A stretch of DNA of 64,000 nucleotides, taken from contig NZ_SRLB01000001.1 of assembly GCF_004745635.1 (NCBI RefSeq), positions 1 to 64,000 of the forward strand. Direction: 5' to 3'. Numbering within the stretch: the first letter of the stretch is position 1; every line of letters starts with the position of its first letter. Source of the stretch: Methylobacterium nonmethylotrophicum. Lineage in GTDB: Bacteria > Pseudomonadota > Alphaproteobacteria > Rhizobiales > Beijerinckiaceae. The position numbers and the translations under genes were made by a program. The notes under the pieces are model-generated. The model was given only the letters and a program-made list of their open reading frames with translations. It made no database searches and was not told the origin of the DNA. This document shows, piece after piece, positions 1 to 9,423 of the stretch.

Positions 1-400
1 CCTCGACGAAGTCGTAGGACCAGACATGATCGCGGTGCTCGGGCCGCAGCCGGACACAGGAGCCATCTCCGTCCCACAACCGGCCCTTCCTGGGCTGGCG
101 GGCCGGCACCTTGAGCCCCTCCTGCCGCCACAGCCGCTCCACCCGCTTGTCGTTGACCAGCCAGCCCGCCGCCCGCAGCAGGGCGGCGATCTTGCGGTAG
201 CCGTAGCGGCCATACCGGCGCGCCAACTCGACCAGGTCGGCCAACAGCGCCGCCTCGTCGTCTCTCCCCCGCGGCACCTTGCGCTGCGTCGAGCGATGCT
301 GGCCAAGCGCCCGGCAGGCGCGGCGCTCGGAGACCGTCAGCACGGTCCGGACATGCTCGATGCAGGCGCGCCGGCGCGCGGGGCTCAGAAGTTTCCCCGG
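1..400 (-). CDS. IS3-family transposase orfB (DDE integrase core), partial
   Basis: The minus-strand frame reads GRPGKLLSPARRRACIEHV, then a helix-turn-helix-like stretch with SERRACRALGQHRST, and runs to EHRDHVWSYDFVE at the window edge. HVWSYDFVE carries the first Asp of the DDE catalytic triad. The frame is -1 relative to orfA and overlaps its end, so the protein is expected as an OrfAB product of programmed frameshifting. The shift probably falls in the GGGGAAAC stretch near 395. The C-terminal two thirds are outside the window. The 5' limit given is approximate because no independent start is evident. Confidence 0.8.
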
Positions 401-663
401 GCGGCCTCCTGCAGGATCAGCTTGTCGAGCGTGAGATCCGCGATCGCCTTGCGTAGCCGCTGGTTCTCGGTCTCCAGCTCCTTCATCCGGCGCACCTGGT
501 CGGACTTGAGCCCGCCGAACTCCTTACGCCAACGATAGTAGGTGACCTCCGTCACGCCGATGGCGCGGATCGCATCAGCCACGCTCTGCCCCTGCGAGAC
601 CAGCACATCCACCTGCCGCAGCTTGGCCACCACCTCTTCCGGTTTGTGCTTCTTCGTTCCCAT
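385..663 (-). CDS. IS3-family transposase orfA (helix-turn-helix subunit)
   Basis: The 92-residue product begins MGTKKHKPEEVVAKLRQ. It contains the HTH core (DAIRAIGVTEVTYYRWRKEF) and a C-terminal leucine-zipper coiled coil (MKELETENQRLRKAIADLTL). This is the usual OrfA of the IS3 family, which binds the element's inverted repeats. The start at 663 is preceded by GGAGG and fits family length. An upstream ATG at 693 would add ten unlikely residues. It is followed by orfB in the -1 frame. The copy looks intact. Confidence 0.88.
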   Translation of the reverse strand: MGTKKHKPEEVVAKLRQVDVLVSQGQSVADAIRAIGVTEVTYYRWRKEFGGLKSDQVRRMKELETENQRLRKAIADLTLDKLILQEAARGNF

Positions 664-727
664 CACGTCCGTCCTCCGTCGGCTCAAAGCCATACTTCAG
701 GCCGGACCACTCCGCTGGGGGCTGACC

Positions 728-751
728 AGTTGCGCCAAGCAACTCTGCCTA
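728..751 (-). repeat. Half of a dispersed palindrome, interrupted by the IS
   Basis: On the minus strand the sequence right after the map stop codon is CTAGGCAGAGTTGCTTGGCG followed by CAAC. It matches the left arm and loop of the 10-bp-stem palindrome at 43868-43900. The right arm (CTCTGCTTAG) is missing, because the IS3 element starts at this point. Confidence 0.6.
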
Positions 752-1504
752 GTGCCCCGGCATGGTGAGCACCAGCGGACCGTTGCGGGTCGCCACGACC
801 GTGTGCTCGTACTGGACCGTCAGCGCGCGGGGCTGGCTGTAGAGCGTCCAGGGATCGTCGTCGCGGTTCTCCGCGACCCTGGCGCCCAGCGACAGGAACG
901 GCTCGACCGTGAAGACCAGCCCCTCCGCCATGATCCGGCGCTCGGACGGATCGGGCCAGGTCGCGATCTCGGTCGGCTCCTCGTGCAGCGAGGCGCCGAC
1001 GCCATGGCTCGCGAGGTTGCGCACCAGGGTGTAGCCGTTCTTCTGCGCGAAGGCGCCGACGGCCCGGCCGATGCCGGCGAGCGGCTTGCCGGCCCCGACC
1101 TGGCGCAGGCCGGTCCACATCGCCCGGCGCCCGTCCCGGCACAGCCGCTCGACCGCGCGGGTCACCGGCGGCACCGCGAAGGAGGCGCCGGTATCGGAGA
1201 ACCAGCCGTCCTTCTCGGCCGAGACGTCGATGTTGACGAGGTCGCCAGGCGCGATCCGGCGCTCGCCCGGGATGCCGTGGGCGATCTCCTCGTTGACGCT
1301 GATGCAGGTCGCGCCGGGAAAGCCGTAGACCATCTCGGGCGCCGGGCGGGCGCCGTCCCGCTCCAGGCAGTCGCGCCCGATCCGGTCGAGCTCCGCCGTG
1401 GTCATGCCGGGCTCGATCGCCTTGCCCATCGCCTCGAGGGCCTCGGCGACGATGCGCCCGATCCGCCGCAGGCCCTCCAGCTCGTCGTCGCTCGACACGG
1501 TCAT
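749..1504 (-). CDS. map: Type I methionine aminopeptidase
   Basis: This cytoplasmic metalloprotease removes the N-terminal Met from nascent proteins. The 251-residue product has the pita-bread fold signatures. The five metal ligands are visible: two Asp (NIDVSAEKDGWFSDTG), His in ASHGVG, Glu in FTVEPF and Glu in QYEHTVV. The start at 1504 (MTVSSDDELEGLRRIG) gives standard family length, while the longer frame to 1576 adds 24 unlikely residues. The gene lies 76 bp downstream of the hydrolase gene at 1581 and could be co-transcribed. The Asn/Gly-rich region and exact ligand spacing look normal. It may be a second, accessory map copy, which cannot be judged from the window. Confidence 0.9.
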   Translation of the reverse strand: MTVSSDDELEGLRRIGRIVAEALEAMGKAIEPGMTTAELDRIGRDCLERDGARPAPEMVYGFPGATCISVNEEIAHGIPGERRIAPGDLVNIDVSAEKDGWFSDTGASFAVPPVTRAVERLCRDGRRAMWTGLRQVGAGKPLAGIGRAVGAFAQKNGYTLVRNLASHGVGASLHEEPTEIATWPDPSERRIMAEGLVFTVEPFLSLGARVAENRDDDPWTLYSQPRALTVQYEHTVVATRNGPLVLTMPGH

Positions 1505-1580
1505 GGCGTCATCCCTCGGGCGGCCGGACAGCGGGCCCTGAACGCCCGCTTGTGCCACCGTCGCGGGAGCCGGCAAAGCC

Positions 1581-2423
1581 TCAGCCGCCCACCAGCGCCC
1601 GGGTGAGCGCGCTGTCCGGCTCGGCCAGTCCGCCGATGACGCTGAAATGGTGCGTTCCCGCGATCTCGAAGGCCTCCGTCCCGGCCCCGAGCCCGTGCCA
1701 GATCGCCGGCAGGAGCAGGTTCTGGCGGCGGAACTCCGGCAGCTCGTCCCCGCCCGCCACCGCGACGAGCCGGGCGCCCGGGCGCGGCGCGTGCAGGGCC
1801 GGGCTCTCGGCCCGGGCTTCCGCTGCGTCGAGGCGCAGGATCTCGTTCATCTGGGTGAGGAGGAGCGGGCGCAGGTCGTGGACGCCGCTGATCGAGACCA
1901 CCCGCGCGATGCGATCCGCGCAGGCGAGGCCGATATCGGCGCAGAGCATCCGGGTCACGAGGTGCCCGCCGGCGGAGTGGCCGGAGAGGTGGATCGGTCC
2001 CGGCACCTCGGCGCTCGCGCGGTCGAGGAAGGCGGCGATCTCGGCCGTGATGGCGGAGATGCGCGCCTCGGGGCAGAGCGTGTAGCTCGGCAGCGCGACG
2101 GCGAGGCCGTGGGCGAGGGGGCCCGCGGCGAGGTGCGACCAGACCGAGCGGTCGAACGCCTTCCAGTAGCCACCATGGACGAACACCGCGAGGCCCCGCG
2201 GCGCGCCCTCGGGCAGGAACAGGTCGTAGGCGTGGCGCGGGCCGGCGCCGTAGGGCAGGCCGAGGCGGGCGCGCCCTTGCGCCGACAGGCGGGCGCGGAA
2301 GGCCGCGGCGGCCTCGCCCCAGCGGGCCGGGTACGTCTTGGCATCCGGGATGGCTCCGACATTGTCGTAGGCGCGGTCGATGTCGCCCACGGCCCCGCCG
2401 ATGGTCCAGGTGGGGGCCTGCAT
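1581..2423 (-). CDS. Alpha/beta hydrolase, kynurenine-formamidase-like
   Basis: The 280-residue alpha/beta hydrolase has the HGGYW oxyanion motif (about residues 84-88), nucleophile elbow GHSAGGH, acid residue in GGDELPEF and catalytic His in THHFSV. HGGYW with this order is typical of the arylformamidase/esterase group that hydrolyses N-formylkynurenine. In this operon the substrate could be an N-acylated or N-formylated anthranilate, or a CoA-ester by-product. Its ATG shares one base with the RidA stop (TGATG), so translation is probably coupled. It is the last gene of the minus-strand operon before map. The general hydrolase assignment is firm; the substrate is inferred. Confidence 0.8.
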   Translation of the reverse strand: MQAPTWTIGGAVGDIDRAYDNVGAIPDAKTYPARWGEAAAAFRARLSAQGRARLGLPYGAGPRHAYDLFLPEGAPRGLAVFVHGGYWKAFDRSVWSHLAAGPLAHGLAVALPSYTLCPEARISAITAEIAAFLDRASAEVPGPIHLSGHSAGGHLVTRMLCADIGLACADRIARVVSISGVHDLRPLLLTQMNEILRLDAAEARAESPALHAPRPGARLVAVAGGDELPEFRRQNLLLPAIWHGLGAGTEAFEIAGTHHFSVIGGLAEPDSALTRALVGG

Positions 2424-2866
2424 CAGGCGTCGTCCGGCACGATCGCGGTCGCCTCGATCTCGACGAGCGCGCCGAGCTCGACGAGGTCGGCGACGCCGAC
2501 GAGGGCCATGGCGGGGAAGTGGCGGCCCATCACCCGGCGGTAGACCGGCCCGAGCTCACTGAGCGAGGCGCGGTAGGTGTCGACGCTGCGCACGTACCAG
2601 GTCAGGCGGGCGACGTGCTCGGGCCCGGCGCCGGCCTCGGCGAGGACGGCGATGATGTTGCGTAAGGTTTGCTCGACCTGGGGCACGAAGCCCTCGGCCA
2701 GCACCTCGTTCTCGTCCCAGCCGATCAGGCCGCCGGTCATCACCACGGTGCCGCGGCCGGCCATGCCGTTGGCGTAGCCCTTCGGCTTCTTCCAGCCCGG
2801 CGGCTGGAGCGTGGTCAGCGGGGGCGCCTCGGTCTCGGGGCGGAGCGGGATCGGGCTGGCGGTCAT
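2423..2866 (-). CDS. RidA/YjgF family enamine/imine deaminase
   Basis: The 147-residue product contains the RidA core (NGMAGRGTVVMTGGLIGWDENEVL, then FVPQVEQTLRNI, ending FPAMALVGVADLVELGALVEIEATAIV). The family hydrolyses reactive enamines and imines. The start overlaps the ligase stop in an ATGA junction, so it is translationally coupled to the ligase. The monooxygenase/reductase of this pathway produces a 2-amino-5-oxocyclohexenyl-CoA, which is an enamine, so a RidA protein here could perform its deamination. That role is inference. The C-terminal Val-Glu-Ile-Glu-Ala strand is conserved as in other members. Confidence 0.88.
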   Translation of the reverse strand: MTASPIPLRPETEAPPLTTLQPPGWKKPKGYANGMAGRGTVVMTGGLIGWDENEVLAEGFVPQVEQTLRNIIAVLAEAGAGPEHVARLTWYVRSVDTYRASLSELGPVYRRVMGRHFPAMALVGVADLVELGALVEIEATAIVPDDA

Positions 2867-4611
2867 GCGGATTCTCCCTGGATGGCTGCGGCCTCCGCCT
2901 CGGCCTGCCGGCGCAGGGCGAAGCGTTGCAGCTTGCCGGATTCGGTCTTGGGCAGGGCCGGCACGTAATGCACCGCCCGCGGGTACTTGTAGGGCGCGAG
3001 GTCGTTCTTCACGTGCTCCTGCAGCGCCTTGGTCAGGGCGTCGTCGCCGGTGTGGCCGGGATTCAGCACCACGTAGGCCGCGACGATGCGGCCGCGCTCC
3101 GGGCAGGGCGCCGCGACGACGCCGCATTCGGCCACCGCCGGATGGGCGAGCAGGCTCGCCTCCACCTCCGGCCCGGCGATGTTGTAGCCGGCCGAGACGA
3201 TCATGTCGTCGTTGCGGGCCTGGAACCAGAAATAGCCGTCGGCATCCTCCAGGTAGGTGTCGCCGGTGATGTTCCAGCCGTCCTTCACGTAGACCGTCTG
3301 GCGCTCGTCGGCGAGGTAGCGGCAGCCGATCGGTCCGCGCACGGCAAGGCGCCCCGGCACCCCGGGCGGGCAGGGCTGGCTGGCCTCGTCGATCACCCGC
3401 GCCTCGTAGCCCGGCACCGGCTTGCCGGTGGCGCCGGGCCGGATCTCGTCCTCGGGCGAGGCGATGAAGATGTGCAGCATCTCGGTGGCGCCGATGCCGT
3501 CCATCAGCTTCAGGCCCGTGGCCGTCAACCAGGCATGGAAGGTCGGCGCCGGCAGGGTCTCGCCGGCCGAGACGCACTTTCGCAAGCTTGACAGGTCGGC
3601 TTGCCCGATCAGCCCCAGCATCGCCCGGTAGGCGGTGGGCGCCGTGAACAGAACCGTGGCGCGGTGGCGGGCGATTCCCGCGGCGAGGTCCGCCGGCCCG
3701 GCCTTCTCGAGCAGCACTGCCCGGGCGCCAACCCGGAACGGAAAGAGCACCAGGCCCCCGAGGCCGAAGGTGAAGGCAAGCGGCGGCGAGCCGATGAACA
3801 CGTCGTCCGGGGTCGCCCGCAAGACCTCGCGGGCGTAGCAGTCGCAGATCACCAGGAGGTCGCGCTGGTAGTGGATCGTCGCCTTGGGCAGGCCGGTGGT
3901 GCCGGAGGTGAAGCCGAGGAGGCAGGGATCGTCGGCGCGGGTCGGGGGCGGATCGAAGCGGTCGGACATTCCGGCGAGGAGGTCGCCGAGCTCGCCCCCG
4001 GCGGTGCCGCGCCATGTGACGACCCGCACCGGCTCGGTCCGCCCTTCCGCGGCCTTCGCCATCTCGTCGATCAGGCCGGCGTCGCAGAGGGCGAGCGGGA
4101 TGCGGGCCTTGTCGAGGATCTGGGTCAGCTCACGCGCCCGCAGCAGCGGCATCGTCGCCACGACGATCCCGCCTGCCTTGATGACCGCCAGATAGAGCGC
4201 GACCTTGGTCGGGTTGTTGGCCGAGCGCAGCAGCACCCGCCCGCCCGGCACCAGCCCCAGTTTCTCGACGAGGACGTTCGCCATTCGGTCGATCTGCCGC
4301 TTCAGCTCGGCGTAGGTCCAGGTGACGTCCGGCCCGACGACGGCCACCCGGTCGCCGCGCCCCTCCGTCACGTGCCGGTCGACCAGCTCGACGGTGGCGT
4401 TGAGATGGTCGGGGTAGCCGAGCCGGTCGAGGTTGATGAAGTCCGGCATCCGGTCGGGCGACGGCAGGTTGTCCCGCACGAAAGTGTCGGGCTGCCGGGC
4501 CCACGGGCTGCCGCCGGGGCTATTCGCGAGGGCGGCCCCTCGATGCGCGATCGCCGAATTTTCCGGAATCGGGGTCTCCGGCATGCGGGTCTCCGGCACG
4601 GCAGCCTCCAT
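2863..4611 (-). CDS. 2-aminobenzoate-CoA ligase-type AMP-forming acyl-CoA synthetase
   Basis: This 582-residue ANL-superfamily enzyme activates an aromatic acid to its CoA thioester with ATP. Visible motifs are the P-loop-like LGFTSGTTGLPKATIHY (about residues 231-247), GIGATEML (A5), the YFWFQARNDDMIVSAGYNI hinge (A8) and the terminal catalytic-Lys segment LPKTESGKLQRFALR. The N-terminal stretch RMPDFINLDRLGYPDHLNATVELVDRHV and overall length resemble benzoate/2-aminobenzoate-CoA ligases. It sits 12 bp after the acyl-CoA dehydrogenase and overlaps RidA by four bases. The 2-aminobenzoate preference comes from the adjacent two-domain monooxygenase and is inferred; benzoate or salicylate are alternatives. 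Confidence 0.85.
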   Translation of the reverse strand: MEAAVPETRMPETPIPENSAIAHRGAALANSPGGSPWARQPDTFVRDNLPSPDRMPDFINLDRLGYPDHLNATVELVDRHVTEGRGDRVAVVGPDVTWTYAELKRQIDRMANVLVEKLGLVPGGRVLLRSANNPTKVALYLAVIKAGGIVVATMPLLRARELTQILDKARIPLALCDAGLIDEMAKAAEGRTEPVRVVTWRGTAGGELGDLLAGMSDRFDPPPTRADDPCLLGFTSGTTGLPKATIHYQRDLLVICDCYAREVLRATPDDVFIGSPPLAFTFGLGGLVLFPFRVGARAVLLEKAGPADLAAGIARHRATVLFTAPTAYRAMLGLIGQADLSSLRKCVSAGETLPAPTFHAWLTATGLKLMDGIGATEMLHIFIASPEDEIRPGATGKPVPGYEARVIDEASQPCPPGVPGRLAVRGPIGCRYLADERQTVYVKDGWNITGDTYLEDADGYFWFQARNDDMIVSAGYNIAGPEVEASLLAHPAVAECGVVAAPCPERGRIVAAYVVLNPGHTGDDALTKALQEHVKNDLAPYKYPRAVHYVPALPKTESGKLQRFALRRQAEAEAAAIQGESA

Positions 4612-4623
4612 CGGACGGTCCTC

Positions 4624-5769
4624 TCAGGCGAGAATCTGGCGGGCGATGACGAGCTTCTGGACCTCGGTGGCGCCCTCGTAGATCCGGAGCGCCCGGATCT
4701 CGCGATAGAGCATCTCCGGCACCGAGCCGGAGCGGACGCCCTCGCCGCCATGGAGCTGCACCGCCCGGTCGATCACCTCTTGCGCGGCTTCGGTCGCCAC
4801 CATCTTGGCCATCGCGGCCTCGCGGGTGATGCGCGGCGCCCCGGAATCCCGGGTCCAAGCGGCGCGGTAGACGTGGAGCGCCGCACTATCGATCGCCGTC
4901 GCCATCTCGGCGAGGCTGGTCTGCGTCAGCTGCATCGCGGCGAGCGGTGCCCCGAACAGGTGTCGAGTCTGCGCGCGTGCCAGGGACGCGTCGAGGGCGC
5001 GGCGGGCAAAGCCCAAGGCCGCGGCGCCGACGGTCGCGCGAAACACGTCGAGCGTCGCCATCGCGACCTTGAACCCGGCCCCGGCCTCGCCGATGCGGCT
5101 CGCCGCCGGCACGCGGCAGTCGGCGAAGCGGAGCCGGGCGAGCGGGTGGGGCGCGATGGTGTCGAGCCGTTCCGCGATCGCCAGGCCGGGCGTGTCCGCC
5201 GGCACGAGATAGGCCGAGAGGCCGCGCGCCCCGGGCGCCTCGCCGCTGCGGGCGAAGACGACGTAGGTGTCGGCGATGCCGCCGTTCGAGATCCAGGTCT
5301 TCTCGCCGGTAAGCCGCACCGTGCCGTCGGGCATCGGCGTCGCCGAGAGCGCGATCTGGGCGACGTCGGAGCCCGCCTCCGGCTCGGTCAGCGCGAAGGC
5401 GGCGATGCGGCGGCCCGCCCGTACCCCAGGCAGCACCGCCTCGCGCTGGGCCGCCGTGCCGGCGAGCGTCAGCGCCCCGGTGCCGAGGCCCTGCATGGCG
5501 AAGGCGAAGTCGGCGAGCCCGTCGTGGCGCGCGAAGGTCTCGCGCAGCAGGCACAAAGCCCGCACGTCGAACACCCCGTCCTCGGGGGCGGCGAAGCGGA
5601 GAAAACCCGCCTCGCCCAAAGCCGCGACGAGGCGCCGGCACGAGCCGTCGACGTCGTGATGGTCGACGAGGGCGGGGACCGTGCGGGCGGCCCAGTCATC
5701 GGCCTCGGCCGCGAGGTCGCGGTGGCGGGGCTCGAAGAACGGCCAGTCGAGGAAGGTCCGGTCCGGCAT
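4624..5769 (-). CDS. Acyl-CoA dehydrogenase
   Basis: The 381-residue FAD enzyme catalyses alpha,beta-dehydrogenation of an acyl-CoA. Family marks are the FAD-binding [15 protein letters not shown] and WISNGG strands, the C-terminal helix QLHGGEGV, and the terminal [17 protein letters not shown] that carries the usual catalytic Glu. The start [12 protein letters not shown] at 5769 gives family length; an ATG 12 codons upstream is less likely. It precedes the ligase by 12 bp. Within the aryl-CoA island it would act after ring dearomatisation, on the alicyclic CoA ester, and pass electrons to ETF. The ETF genes are not in the window. Confidence 0.9.
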   Translation of the reverse strand: MPDRTFLDWPFFEPRHRDLAAEADDWAARTVPALVDHHDVDGSCRRLVAALGEAGFLRFAAPEDGVFDVRALCLLRETFARHDGLADFAFAMQGLGTGALTLAGTAAQREAVLPGVRAGRRIAAFALTEPEAGSDVAQIALSATPMPDGTVRLTGEKTWISNGGIADTYVVFARSGEAPGARGLSAYLVPADTPGLAIAERLDTIAPHPLARLRFADCRVPAASRIGEAGAGFKVAMATLDVFRATVGAAALGFARRALDASLARAQTRHLFGAPLAAMQLTQTSLAEMATAIDSAALHVYRAAWTRDSGAPRITREAAMAKMVATEAAQEVIDRAVQLHGGEGVRSGSVPEMLYREIRALRIYEGATEVQKLVIARQILA

Positions 5770-5799
5770 GTCAGCGGCCTCCCGCTTTCCCACCCCGAA

Positions 5800-5921
5800 C
5801 CTCATCCTGAGGTGCTGCCGCGTGCGGCAGCCTCGAAGGAGGGCTCCAGGGATCGCACAGGGTCCTGGAGCCCTCCTTCGAGGTCAGTCCATCTCCGATG
5901 GACTGACGCCTCAGGATGAGG
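5800..5921. repeat. REP-like composite palindrome, copy A
   Basis: A 122-bp element is bounded by CCTCATCCTGAGG (5800-5812) and its inverse CCTCAGGATGAGG (5909-5921). Nested hairpins lie inside, including GCTGCCGCGTGCGGCAGC and a long CTCGAAGGAGGGCTCCAGG stem with its inverse. Full-length relatives lie at 20090-20198 and 47689-47800, and a single arm at 60962-60974. Here it fills the gap between the crotonase and acyl-CoA dehydrogenase genes. Confidence 0.85.
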
Positions 5922-5959
5922 TCGCGGGTGGGATGGAACGGCGTAACGGGCGCCATCGC

Positions 5960-7311
<1,352 letters not shown>

Positions 7312-7315
<4 letters not shown>

Positions 7316-8079
7316 AGCTCGCCTCCCGCGACCGCGATCGCCTGGCCGGTGACGGCGCCGGCCTGCCTCCCGGCGAGCCAGAGCACGGCGTCGGCCACCT
7401 CCTCCGGGCGGATCAGGCGGCCCATCGGGTTGTGGCGGGTGAACTCGGTCAGCAGGTCGTCGCGGGTGCGGCCGGTCCTGGCCTCGAGCCCGTCGATGGC
7501 GCTGCCGACGAGGTCGGTGTCGGTGAAGCCGGGGCAGACCGCGTTGACGGTGACGCCGGTGGCGGCCAGCTCCAGCGCCAGCGCCCGGGTCAGCCCGAGG
7601 ACGGCGTGCTTGGCGGCGCAATAGGCGCCGACATAGGCATAGCCCTTGAGGCCGGCGGTGGAGGCGACGGTGACGATCCGGCCCCCGCCCGCTTCCTTCA
7701 TGCCCGGCACCACGGCGCGGGCCGCGACCAGCACCGGCTCGACGTTGAGCGCCATCATGCGGCGCAAGGTGTCGACGTCGCTGCGGGCGAGCGGCGCGGT
7801 CTCGGCCCCGCCGGCATTGTTGACCAGCACCGCGACCGGGCCGGCCTGCTCGGCGGCCGCTGCCAGGGCGCGCTGCAAAGCCGCCGCGTCGGTGACGTCC
7901 GCCGCGACCGCGTGGGCCGCGCCGAGCTCGGCCTTCGCCCGCGCGGCGCTCTCCGGGCTGCGGCCGAGCACGGTCACCCGTTCCCCCGCCGCCACGAACG
8001 CCGCCGCGATCGCCCGCCCGATGCCGCGCGCGGCGCCGGTGACGAGGACGTGGCGGGGAGGGGAGGAGGGGTGGGTCAT
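7312..8079 (-). CDS. Short-chain dehydrogenase/reductase (3-hydroxyacyl-CoA dehydrogenase-like)
   Basis: This is a 255-residue classical SDR. It has the nucleotide-binding TGAARGIG (about residues 14-21), structural NNAG, and catalytic Ser (VASTAG), Tyr and Lys (YCAAK), then the PG motif ([13 protein letters not shown]). The size and C-terminal [17 protein letters not shown] resemble 3-hydroxyacyl-CoA/3-oxoacyl dehydrogenases. In this island it likely oxidises the hydroxyl of an alicyclic CoA intermediate. Its stop overlaps the MarR start (GTGA). The ATG lies directly behind a GATATTTCAA motif (8081-8100), so expression is probably controlled by the MarR protein encoded next to it. Confidence 0.85.
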
Positions 8080-8080
8080 G

Positions 8081-8100
8081 GATATTTCAACCTTAAAGGA
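8081..8100. promoter_or_regulatory. Candidate MarR operator O1 upstream of the SDR-MarR genes
   Basis: GATATTTCAACCTTAAAGGA lies immediately upstream of the SDR start. It shares the GATATTTCA-N4-TAAA pattern with sites at 14809-14828 and 15011-15030, both at other gene starts in the same island. The spacing means a bound protein would cover the ribosome-binding region and possibly the promoter. Confidence 0.5.
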
Positions 8101-8131
8101 TTTGGGCGCGGGTCGTTCTCGGGGTGAAGCG

Positions 8132-8160
8132 CTTCCCCTCCCCCTTGTGGGGAGGGGAAG
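8132..8160. terminator. Perfect 12-bp hairpin after the FAD monooxygenase
   Basis: The arms CTTCCCCTCCCC (8132-8143) and GGGGAGGGGAAG (8149-8160) pair perfectly around a five-base loop. The hairpin lies just past the minus-strand stop of the monooxygenase gene and before the SDR promoter region. No U tract follows, so it may be a structural terminator or one of the GC-rich palindromes common in this genome. Confidence 0.5.
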
Positions 8161-8163
8161 GAG

Positions 8164-9420
8164 CTACACCGCCACCCGCAGCGGGCTCACCTTGCCCGCC
8201 ACCGCGAACCCGGCCTTGCCGGCATAGCCGCTGACGATCGCCTGGCGCTCGGCGTGGCTCAGCACGTCCTCGATGCGGGAGAAGCCCGCCGGCGCCCGCT
8301 TCTCGACCTCGTCGATCACCCGCTCCGGCCCGCCCTTGCGGTTGAGGAGCACGATCTCGGCGGTCTTCGGCCGGCGCTCGGCCTCGTAGGCGTGGAGCGC
8401 CTGCATCGGGTGCTCGGCGCGCGCCAGGGCGTCGCCGAGCGCCCGGGCGTCGAGGATCGCCTGGGAGGCGCCGTTCGAGCCGACCGGGTACATCGGGTGG
8501 GCGGCATCCCCCAGCAGCGTCACCCGCCCGTGGGTCCAGCGCGGCAGCGGATCGCGGTCGCACATCGGGTACTCGAAGATCTGGGGCGTCGCCTCGACGA
8601 GGGCGGCGAGGTCGAAATCCGGCAGGGCGAAGCGCCTTGCGTAAGGCAGCACCTGCGAGCGGTGGGCGGGGCGCGACCAGCTCTCCTTCGGGGGCGGCGA
8701 GAGTTGGCCGTCCGCCATCTTCACGAACACCACCCAGTTCATCAGCTGGCGGCCGTCTGCCGCCTCGGCGATCGGGTAGAGCACGCATTTCGCGCCCATC
8801 CCGCCGCCGATCGCCATGGTGCGGCCGTCGCCCCAGGGCGCCCACTCGGTGGCGCCGCGCCACATCAGCACCCCGTCCCAGCGCGGCGGACCCTCGTCGG
8901 GGAAGAATTTTTTGCGCACCACCGAGTGGATGCCGTCGCAGGCGATGAGCACGTCACCCCGCACCGTGCGGCCGGCATCGCCCTTCAGCGAATCGGTAAA
9001 GTGGGCGGTGACCCCGCCCTCGTCCTGCAGGAAGCCGGCGAGCGACAGGCCGGTCGTCACGGCGTCCGGCCCTAAGCGCTCGCGCACCGCCTCGTAGAGC
9101 ACCGCCTGCAGGCGCCCGCGGTGGATCGAGAATTGCGGCACCGGGTGGCCGGCATCGATCCCGCGCGGCTCGCGCCAGACCTCCTGGCCCTGGCGGTTGA
9201 AGTAGGCCAGCTCCTTCGTGCGGATCGCCACCCGGTCGAGGGCCGGCAGCAGGTCGAGTTCGGCGAGTTCGCGGATCGCGTGCGGCAGGGTGTTGATGCC
9301 AACCCCGACCTCGCGCACCTCGGCGGCCTGTTCAAAGATCTCGGCGCGGATGCCGCGCCGATGGAGCATCAGGGCGGTGGCGAGCCCGCCGATCCCGGCG
9401 CCGACGATGATGACGCGCAT
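8164..9420 (-). CDS. FAD-dependent aromatic monooxygenase (salicylate hydroxylase/PhzS type)
   Basis: This 418-residue class A flavoprotein hydroxylase has GAGIGGLATALMLHRRG at the N-terminus for ADP binding, the DG motif IACDGIHSVVRK (about residues 160-171), and the GD motif LLGDAAHPMYPVGSNGAS for the FAD ribityl chain. The MYPVGSNGASQAILDA wording is typical of the PhzS-like group. It is three bases downstream of a cupin gene, forming a two-gene unit. It probably hydroxylates an aromatic intermediate or a related substrate of this island. It is distinct from the two-domain CoA monooxygenase at 15069, so the cluster may handle two substrates. Confidence 0.87.
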   Translation of the reverse strand: MRVIIVGAGIGGLATALMLHRRGIRAEIFEQAAEVREVGVGINTLPHAIRELAELDLLPALDRVAIRTKELAYFNRQGQEVWREPRGIDAGHPVPQFSIHRGRLQAVLYEAVRERLGPDAVTTGLSLAGFLQDEGGVTAHFTDSLKGDAGRTVRGDVLIACDGIHSVVRKKFFPDEGPPRWDGVLMWRGATEWAPWGDGRTMAIGGGMGAKCVLYPIAEAADGRQLMNWVVFVKMADGQLSPPPKESWSRPAHRSQVLPYARRFALPDFDLAALVEATPQIFEYPMCDRDPLPRWTHGRVTLLGDAAHPMYPVGSNGASQAILDARALGDALARAEHPMQALHAYEAERRPKTAEIVLLNRKGGPERVIDEVEKRAPAGFSRIEDVLSHAERQAIVSGYAGKAGFAVAGKVSPLRVAV

Positions 9421-9423
9421 CGT

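Larger units (their letters stand above)
1..728 (-). mobile_element. IS3-family insertion sequence, partial (cut by window start)
   Basis: Two overlapping transposase frames on the minus strand (orfA 385-663, orfB from about 400 to the window edge) are the classic IS3 arrangement. On the minus strand the element begins near 728 with TGGTCAGCCCCCAGCGG, which has the TG end expected of this family. Just outside lies a half palindrome that is intact elsewhere in the window (43868-43900), which helps place the boundary. The other end lies outside the window. Confidence 0.8.

Noticed and set aside
1581..2423. Naming the hydrolase kynB
   Set aside because: No kynureninase or tryptophan dioxygenase gene is present in the window and the family is broad, so no symbol was assigned.
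3601..5919. 772-codon plus-strand open frame opposite the ligase and acyl-CoA dehydrogenase genes
   Set aside because: Pure antisense shadow caused by high GC; Arg/Gly/Ala-rich, with no family motif.
8132..8160. Strong intrinsic terminator
   Set aside because: The stem is perfect, but there is no T tract, so it was listed only as terminator-like.
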